From NCBI RefSeq assembly GCF_030811595.1, contig NZ_JAUSRB010000002.1, forward strand, positions 1,364,001-1,428,000: 64,000 nt of DNA. Direction: 5' to 3'. Position numbers and translations under genes: made by a program. The notes below the pieces were generated by a model. The model saw only the letters and a program-made list of their open reading frames with translations, ran no database searches and was not told where the DNA came from. The stretch comes from Streptosporangium brasiliense (GTDB lineage: Bacteria; Actinomycetota; Actinomycetes; Streptosporangiales; Streptosporangiaceae). Below are positions 59,756 through 64,000 of this stretch, piece after piece; the stretch's first letter is position 1; the number at the start of each line of letters is the position of its first letter.

Positions 59756-60538
59756 GTGACCGAGAGACTCCCCACCACCGGCGGCGCGGACCTCACGGGA
59801 CAGGTCGCGCTGGTCACCGGCGGCTCCGCCGGGCTCGGCCAGGCCATCGCGCTGGCGCTCGCCCAGGCCGGCTGCACCGTCGTGGTCTCCAGCCGTCGGC
59901 AGGACGCCTGCCTGCGGGCCGCCGCGCAGATCACCGCCGCCACCGGCCGACACGCCTCGGGCATCGCCTGCGACGTCGGCGACGAGGACTCCGTGCGCGG
60001 AGTCGTCGACGACGTCGTCGCCCGGCACGGCCGCCTGGACATCCTGGTGACCAGCGCCGGCGTCCAGGCCCGGGGCGAGCTGGCCGACCTCGACGCCGCC
60101 ACTCTGCGACACTGCCTCGAGGTCAACGTCGTCGGCACCTTCCTGGCCTGCCAGGCGGCGGTGCCGGTGATGCGCGCCGCCGGATACGGCCGCATCGTCA
60201 CCCTCGCCAGCGCCCTCGGCGTGGTGGGCGCCGCGGGCCGCGCCGGATACGCCGCCAGCAAGGGCGCGGTGATCCAGCTCACCCGGAGCCTGGCGGTCGA
60301 GCTCGCCGGCACCGGCATCTGCGTCAACGCCCTGGCCCCCGGGCCGTTCCGCACGCCGCTCAACGAAGGCGTCGACGACGACCCGCACGTGCGCGAGTTC
60401 CTCGACCACCAGGTGCCCGCCCGCCGCTGGGCCGACCCCACCGAGCTCACCGCCGCCGCGCTCCTGCTGGCCGGCCCCGGCGCCTCCTACATCACCGGCG
60501 CCGTCCTGCCCGTCGACGGCGGCTGGACCGCGCACTGA
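59756..60538 (+). CDS. SDR-family oxidoreductase (classical type)
   Basis: This 260-residue classical short-chain dehydrogenase has [13 protein letters not shown] for the cofactor and [13 protein letters not shown] where NNAG is usual (TSAG here). [20 protein letters not shown] carries the active-site Ser, Tyr and Lys, and [13 protein letters not shown] and [10 protein letters not shown] close the family pattern. It resembles gluconate/3-oxoacyl-type dehydrogenases, but the substrate is not assignable. The GTG at 59756 lies 6 bases after CATGCT without a Shine-Dalgarno sequence. Confidence 0.9.
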   Translation: MTERLPTTGGADLTGQVALVTGGSAGLGQAIALALAQAGCTVVVSSRRQDACLRAAAQITAATGRHASGIACDVGDEDSVRGVVDDVVARHGRLDILVTSAGVQARGELADLDAATLRHCLEVNVVGTFLACQAAVPVMRAAGYGRIVTLASALGVVGAAGRAGYAASKGAVIQLTRSLAVELAGTGICVNALAPGPFRTPLNEGVDDDPHVREFLDHQVPARRWADPTELTAAALLLAGPGASYITGAVLPVDGGWTAH

Positions 60539-61037
60539 CGCCTCCCCTCGGACGTCCCCGGTGGCGGCCGCGGACGGGTTCCGTCACGGCCGACGGCCGG
60601 AGTTCCGTTACACATGACAGCGGCACGAGTTACGTTACGTCTCGCGGACGCGGCCCGGGATCCGTTACGGCCTCCCCTCGGTTACGGGCGCGGCCCCGGA
60701 TCCGTTACGGTCACTGCGACTGTGTGATGCCGCGCGGCCGTACGGCCCCGCCCGACCCTGCCCGATGTGCCAGAGGATACGCCAGTCCGGTGGGGCGCCG
60801 GCCGGTAACGGCCGTCCGTCCGGAGCGGTGCCGGGGGGCCGGCGGGCCGCCCGCCGGCCGCCGGCGCGGCCGCCCCGGTATCCGCGCGATGACTCGGTAA
60901 CTCCGAAGTGCCGTCTTCCGTCCCCCTTCCCCGGTGCCGCATGATGCGAATACTTACAAGAGGGAACTGACCGGCTCCGAGGAAACCGAACGCGGCCGGC
61001 CCGGCCCCTCCTCCCCCGCATCCCGAGGAGTGATCCC
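60539..61037. other. Intergenic region before the frameshifted MFS gene
   Basis: This 499-bp gap has a repeat-rich part (60607-60710) with six GTTAC motifs, then plain GC-rich DNA, then an AT-richer segment (GAATACTTACAAGAG, about 60948-60962) that could be the MFS promoter. No convincing gene is seen. Confidence 0.5.
60607..60710. repeat. GTTAC-motif repeat cluster
   Basis: GTTAC occurs at 60607, 60629, 60634, 60664, 60681 and 60704. A 22-bp element (CGCGGCCC-GGATCCGTTACGG type) occurs at 60649 and 60689, 40 bp apart, with one mismatch. Confidence 0.65.
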
Positions 61038-62502
61038 GTGTCCACACCGCAGTCCCCACCACTCGGCACCGGCACCGGCCGCATGAACGGACGCGCCTGG
61101 GGCGTGCTGTTCGTGCTGTGCGGCGCCATCTTCCTGGAGGGGATCGACGTGGCGATGCTGAACGTGGCCCTGCCGTCGATCCGGTCCGACCTGGGCATGT
61201 CCACCGGCTCGGTGAGCTGGGTGATGAGCGCCTACGTGCTCGGCTACGGCGGTTTCATGCTGCTGGGCGGGCGGACCGCGGACCTGCTGGGCCGGCGGCG
61301 GATGTTCCTGTTCTGGCTCGTGGTCTTCCTGGCCTTCTCCGGCTTGGGCGGGATCGCGACCGAGGGGTGGATCCTGATCGTCGCCCGGTTCGTGACGGGC
61401 GCGGCCGCCGCGTTCATGGCGCCCGCGGGCCTGGCCATCATCACGACGAGCTTCGCCGAGGGCCGTCAGCGTGACAAGGCCCTGCTGGTCTACGCGGGGA
61501 CGGCGGCGGCCGGCTTCTCCCTCGGGCTCGTCGTCGGAGGTCTGCTGACCGCGGTCAACTGGCGGTGGGTGTTCTTCGCCCCGGTCGTCCTGGCGTCCCT
61601 GATCCTCCTGGCCGCCGTCCTCCTCATCCCGCGTGAGGAGCGTCCGGAGCGTTCTCCCCACGGTTTCGACCTGGCCGGCGCGGCCAGCGTGACGGGAGCG
61701 ATGCTCCTGCTCGTCTTCACGGTGGTCAGAGGAGCCCGGCGCCGGATGGGGCTGGACGGCCGGCGCGTTCGCCGGCGGTCTGGCGCTGCTGGCCGCCTTC
61801 GTGATGATCGAGCGGCGGTCGGCCTCGCCGCTGGTCCGCCTGGGCATCCTGCGCTCGGGCCCGCTGGTCCGCGCCAACCTCGGCGCGCTGCTGTTCGCCG
61901 GGTCGTTCTTCGGCTTCCAGTTCGTCGCCGTCTTCTACCTGCAGGAGCTGCGCGGCTGGTCGACGCTGGAGACGAGTCTCGCCCTCCTGGCCGTCGGCGT
62001 CGACGCCGTGCTCGCGCCGACCGTCACGCCGCGACTGGTGAACCGTTTCGGCAACGTCCGGGTGATCTTCGGCGGCCTGGTCCTCGCCGCCGTGGCCTAC
62101 GCGCTGTTCCTGCCGATCGGCCTCGACTGGACCTACGCGGCCATGTTCCCCACCATGATCATCCTTGGCCTCGCCTTCGCCCTGACCTACGGGCCGCTCA
62201 CCATCGCCGCCACGGACGGCATCGCGGAGGAGGAGCAGGGGCTCGCCGGCGGCCTGCTGTACACCTCCTTCCAGTTCGGCTCGGCGCTCGGCCTGTCGGC
62301 GGTGACCGCCGTCAGCGCCGCCGTCGCCGGGACCGGCGGCTCGCCCCAGGCCGGGCTCGACGGCTTCCGCGCGGCCCTGCTCGTGCCGCTCGTCGGGGTC
62401 CTCCTCGCCGCGGCCGTCACCGCGGCCGGTCTCCGCAGGCGCACCGCGACGGCCGCCGAGCCCTCCCGCGAGACCCTTGAGGCGGCCGGGACATCCCGGT
62501 AG
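61038..62502 (+). pseudogene. DHA2-type MFS drug-efflux gene with a single-base frameshift
   Basis: The N-terminal part (residues ~1-230) reads as a 14-helix EmrB/QacA exporter: LNVALPSIRSDLGMSTGSVSW, GGRTADLLGRRRM and FVTGAAAAFMAPAGLAIITT. Near 61730 the frame breaks. Homologous coding continues in the +1 frame with EPGAGWGWTAGAFAGGLALL, then 234 residues of normal transporter sequence to 62502. Removing one G at 61731-61732 restores VVREPGAGWGW. It is either a recent mutation, a sequencing error or, less likely, a programmed frameshift. The start GTG at 61038 follows GAGGAG. Confidence 0.8.
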
Positions 62503-62535
62503 ACCGGGGCGGGCGGCGCCCCGGGGCCGCCGGGG

Positions 62536-62541
62536 TAGGTT
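62536..62541 (+). promoter_or_regulatory. -10 box, leaderless start of the DUF1232 gene
   Basis: TAGGTT lies 7 bases before the GTG at 62549 with no ribosome site between. Confidence 0.5.
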
Positions 62542-62548
62542 CGCTCAC

Positions 62549-62962
62549 GTGTCGTGGTGGAATGTCGTCTGGGGCGTCGCGGCCGGCCTGGCCGCCGTCT
62601 GGCTGGCCCTGGCCGCCGCCCTGGTGATCATGCGGCCCCGGGGGGCGCTGCTGACCGAGGCCCTCCGGCTCCTGCCCGACCTCCTGCGTCTCCTGCGGCG
62701 CCTGGCCGCCGACCGGACCCTCCCCCGTGGCATCCGCGTACTGCTCGGCCTGCTGCTCGTCTACCTGGCCCTGCCGATCGACCTGATCCCCGACTTCGTC
62801 CCGGTGCTGGGCTACGCCGACGACGCCATCATCGTCACCGCCGTCCTGCGGAGCGTGGTCCGCAGGGCGGGGCTGGAGGCGGTGGAGCGCCACTGGCCGG
62901 GGACCGCCGACGGCTTCGCCGTACTGTGCCGTCTCACGGGCCTGCGCCCGCCGCCGTCCTGA
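62549..62962 (+). CDS. DUF1232 family membrane protein
   Basis: The 137-residue protein has an N-terminal membrane helix (VVWGVAAGLAAVWLALAAALVIM) and the DUF1232 core: LPRGIRVLLGLLLVYLALPIDLIPDFVPVLGYADDAIIVTAVLR. The LPIDLIPDFVPVLGYADD segment is diagnostic. Its function is not established. The GTG at 62549 follows TAGGTT by 7 bases; the upstream open frame is Arg/Pro-rich and unlikely. A 15-bp tandem repeat starts 14 bases after the stop codon. Confidence 0.88.
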   Translation: MSWWNVVWGVAAGLAAVWLALAAALVIMRPRGALLTEALRLLPDLLRLLRRLAADRTLPRGIRVLLGLLLVYLALPIDLIPDFVPVLGYADDAIIVTAVLRSVVRRAGLEAVERHWPGTADGFAVLCRLTGLRPPPS

Positions 62963-62975
62963 ACCTCCTCACCCC

Positions 62976-63035
62976 GGACCTCTCTACCTCGGACCTCTCT
63001 GCCTCGGACCTCTCTACCTCGGACCTCTCTACCTC
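62976..63035. repeat. 15-bp tandem repeat, four units
   Basis: GGACCTCTCTACCTC occurs at 62976, 62991, 63006 and 63021 with one A/G variation. It lies just after the DUF1232 stop codon and is pyrimidine-rich on the plus strand. Confidence 0.9.
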
Positions 63036-63180
63036 GGGTCCGGCGGGCCCGGACCGCGTAACGAACGGGACGGTCATGGGACTGTGCAGGGAGAAGACTG
63101 CGGACATCCGGCGGTCAGGCCGGGGAGGAGAAGGTGTCGTCCCAGCTCAGGGCGGGAATCTTCTATCTCCGGGACTGGCC

Positions 63181-63194
63181 GCGCTCCGGAGCGC
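63181..63194. promoter_or_regulatory. 14-bp palindrome upstream of the ECF sigma gene
   Basis: GCGCTCCGGAGCGC is a perfect palindrome 65 bases before the chosen sigma-factor start. It could be an operator. Confidence 0.35.
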
Positions 63195-63259
63195 TTCAAC
63201 GGAGAGGACGCACCACGACGTCATGAATGTCCCAGCTGCCCGACCAGGAGGAGACAATC

Positions 63260-63910
63260 GTGGAGCCCTTCACGGGCGGTAGGCTCCCCCCGGACGATGT
63301 CGTCGTCGCGGCGCTGCGCGCCGGGGACGAGACGATGTTCGCGGCGCTGCTGGACACCTGGTCGCGGGGGATGCTGTGGCTGGCCCGCTCGCACGTGTCC
63401 ACCAACGACTCCGCCGAGGAGATCGTGCAGGACACCTGGCTGGCGGTGATCAGGGGGATCGAGGGCTTCGAAGGCCGCTCGTCCGTCAAGACGTGGGTCT
63501 ACCGGATCCTGGTCAACACGGCCAAGAAGCGGGGCGTGCGCGAGAACCGCACGGTCCCCTGGAGCAGCGTCTTCGAGCAGGAGCGGCCGACTGTCGACCG
63601 CTCGCGTTTCCAGGGCGTGGACGACCCCTTCCCCGGACACTGGAAGGAACTGCCCACCGCCTGGCCGACCCCTGAGGGCGAGGTGCTCGCCTCGGAGGTG
63701 CGCGGCCGGATCGCGGCGGCCCTGGCCGAGCTTCCCCCCAGGCAGCGGGCGGTCATCACACTCCGAGACGTCGAGGGGTGCACATCGGAGGAGGTCTGCG
63801 AGATCCTGGAGATCTCCGCGGCCAACCAGCGTGTCCTGCTGCACCGCGCCCGCGCTGCGGTGCGCGGGCGGCTGGAGGAGTATTTCGAGACGGCGAGGCG
63901 GTCGGCGTAG
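63260..63910 (+). CDS. ECF RNA polymerase sigma factor
   Basis: The 216-residue extracytoplasmic-function sigma factor has region 2 (FAALLDTWSRGMLWLARSHVSTNDSAEEIVQDTWLAVIRGIEGFEGRSSVKTWVYRILVN, only parts of which are diagnostic) with the -10-binding helix. Region 4 is LAELPPRQRAVITLRDVEGCTSEEVCEILEISAANQRVLLHRARAAVR. A 45-residue linker separates them. The GTG at 63260 has GGAGGAG 6 bases upstream; an ATG at 63227 has none. The next gene starts at its stop codon and looks like an anti-sigma factor, the standard pairing. Confidence 0.93.
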   Translation: MEPFTGGRLPPDDVVVAALRAGDETMFAALLDTWSRGMLWLARSHVSTNDSAEEIVQDTWLAVIRGIEGFEGRSSVKTWVYRILVNTAKKRGVRENRTVPWSSVFEQERPTVDRSRFQGVDDPFPGHWKELPTAWPTPEGEVLASEVRGRIAAALAELPPRQRAVITLRDVEGCTSEEVCEILEISAANQRVLLHRARAAVRGRLEEYFETARRSA

Positions 63911-64000
63911 TGGAATCGGTTCAGCATCGAGACGGTAAGGCGGTCAGCGTCGTGAAGCGGTTCAGCTGCGACGAGGTGGTGGAACTCGTGACCGTCTACC
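63910..64000 (+). CDS. Start of a zinc-finger anti-sigma factor (partial)
   Basis: Only the first codons lie in the window. The frame reads KRFSCDEVVELVTVY, matching the N-terminus of zf-HC2 anti-sigma factors (CDELVELVTDYLEG pattern). The GTG at 63910 overlaps the sigma-factor stop codon by one base; GTG 63952 (directly before KRFSC) is an alternative. The encoded protein should bind the sigma factor and usually carries a single membrane helix further on. The gene continues past 64000. Confidence 0.7.
   Translation, partial: MESVQHRDGKAVSVVKRFSCDEVVELVTVY

Noticed and set aside
61801..62502. Separate small MFS gene starting at 61801
   Set aside because: It has no ribosome site, begins in the middle of a 14-helix transporter, and joins the upstream part if one base is removed. 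It is the second half of the frameshifted gene.

Overview
The window is chromosomal DNA from a very GC-rich, Gram-positive actinomycete. The gene content (a DUF3151 gene after a class II aldolase gene, conservons, ECF sigma factors with zinc-finger-type anti-sigma factors) and the recurrent leaderless starts fit the Streptosporangiales or a close relative. No rRNA, tRNA, CRISPR array, transposase or phage gene was recognised. Family names below come from recognising motifs in the translations; no database search was possible.

Layout. 1-10 kb holds housekeeping genes: fructose-bisphosphate aldolase, DUF3151, adenylosuccinate synthetase (purA), a glycerophosphodiester phosphodiesterase, a CorA-type metal transporter, purD, a membrane protein and a MurA-type enolpyruvyl transferase. 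10-15.3 kb holds an unusual regulator, a DMT transporter, a HisC/Pat aminotransferase, a Uma2-like protein and an NrtR-like Nudix regulator. 15.3-24.8 kb is a cell-surface glycan region: a predicted secreted glycosidase-like protein, three glycosyltransferases (one a two-domain fusion), a nucleotide-sugar dehydrogenase and a UDP-GlcNAc 2-epimerase. Together the last two would make UDP-ManNAc and UDP-ManNAcA. 24.8-33.4 kb holds VOC proteins around a SigJ-like sigma factor, a DEAD-box helicase, a flotillin with an NfeD-like partner, and a Tat-exported flavin amine dehydrogenase.

33.5-42.6 kb contains an acyltransferase, a short-chain dehydrogenase and two conservons facing each other. The first is complete (sensor kinase, Roadblock protein, DUF742 protein, GTPase). 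The second has sensor, Roadblock and DUF742 genes but no GTPase. This pair is the most distinctive system in the window. 43.5-47.4 kb is a xylose unit: xylA-xylB diverging from a ROK repressor. 47.4-54.4 kb has a MarR/VOC pair with a clear double operator, an ATP-grasp gene preceded by a tiny ORF, a folate C1 pair (cyclodeaminase family plus folD), a DMT exporter, a YihY/BrkB membrane protein and DUF3140. 54.4-64 kb holds LysR/MFS, an L-asparaginase, an HxlR/quinone-reductase pair, an SDR, a frameshifted drug-efflux MFS gene, a DUF1232 protein, and an ECF sigma factor followed by the start of its likely anti-sigma factor.

Two patterns run through the window. First, about ten genes have a TANNNT -10 box 6-8 bases before an ATG or GTG with no Shine-Dalgarno sequence, the layout of leaderless transcription. 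Second, many intergenic gaps carry short tandem repeats with 14-41-bp units, often just after a stop codon and often able to fold into hairpins.
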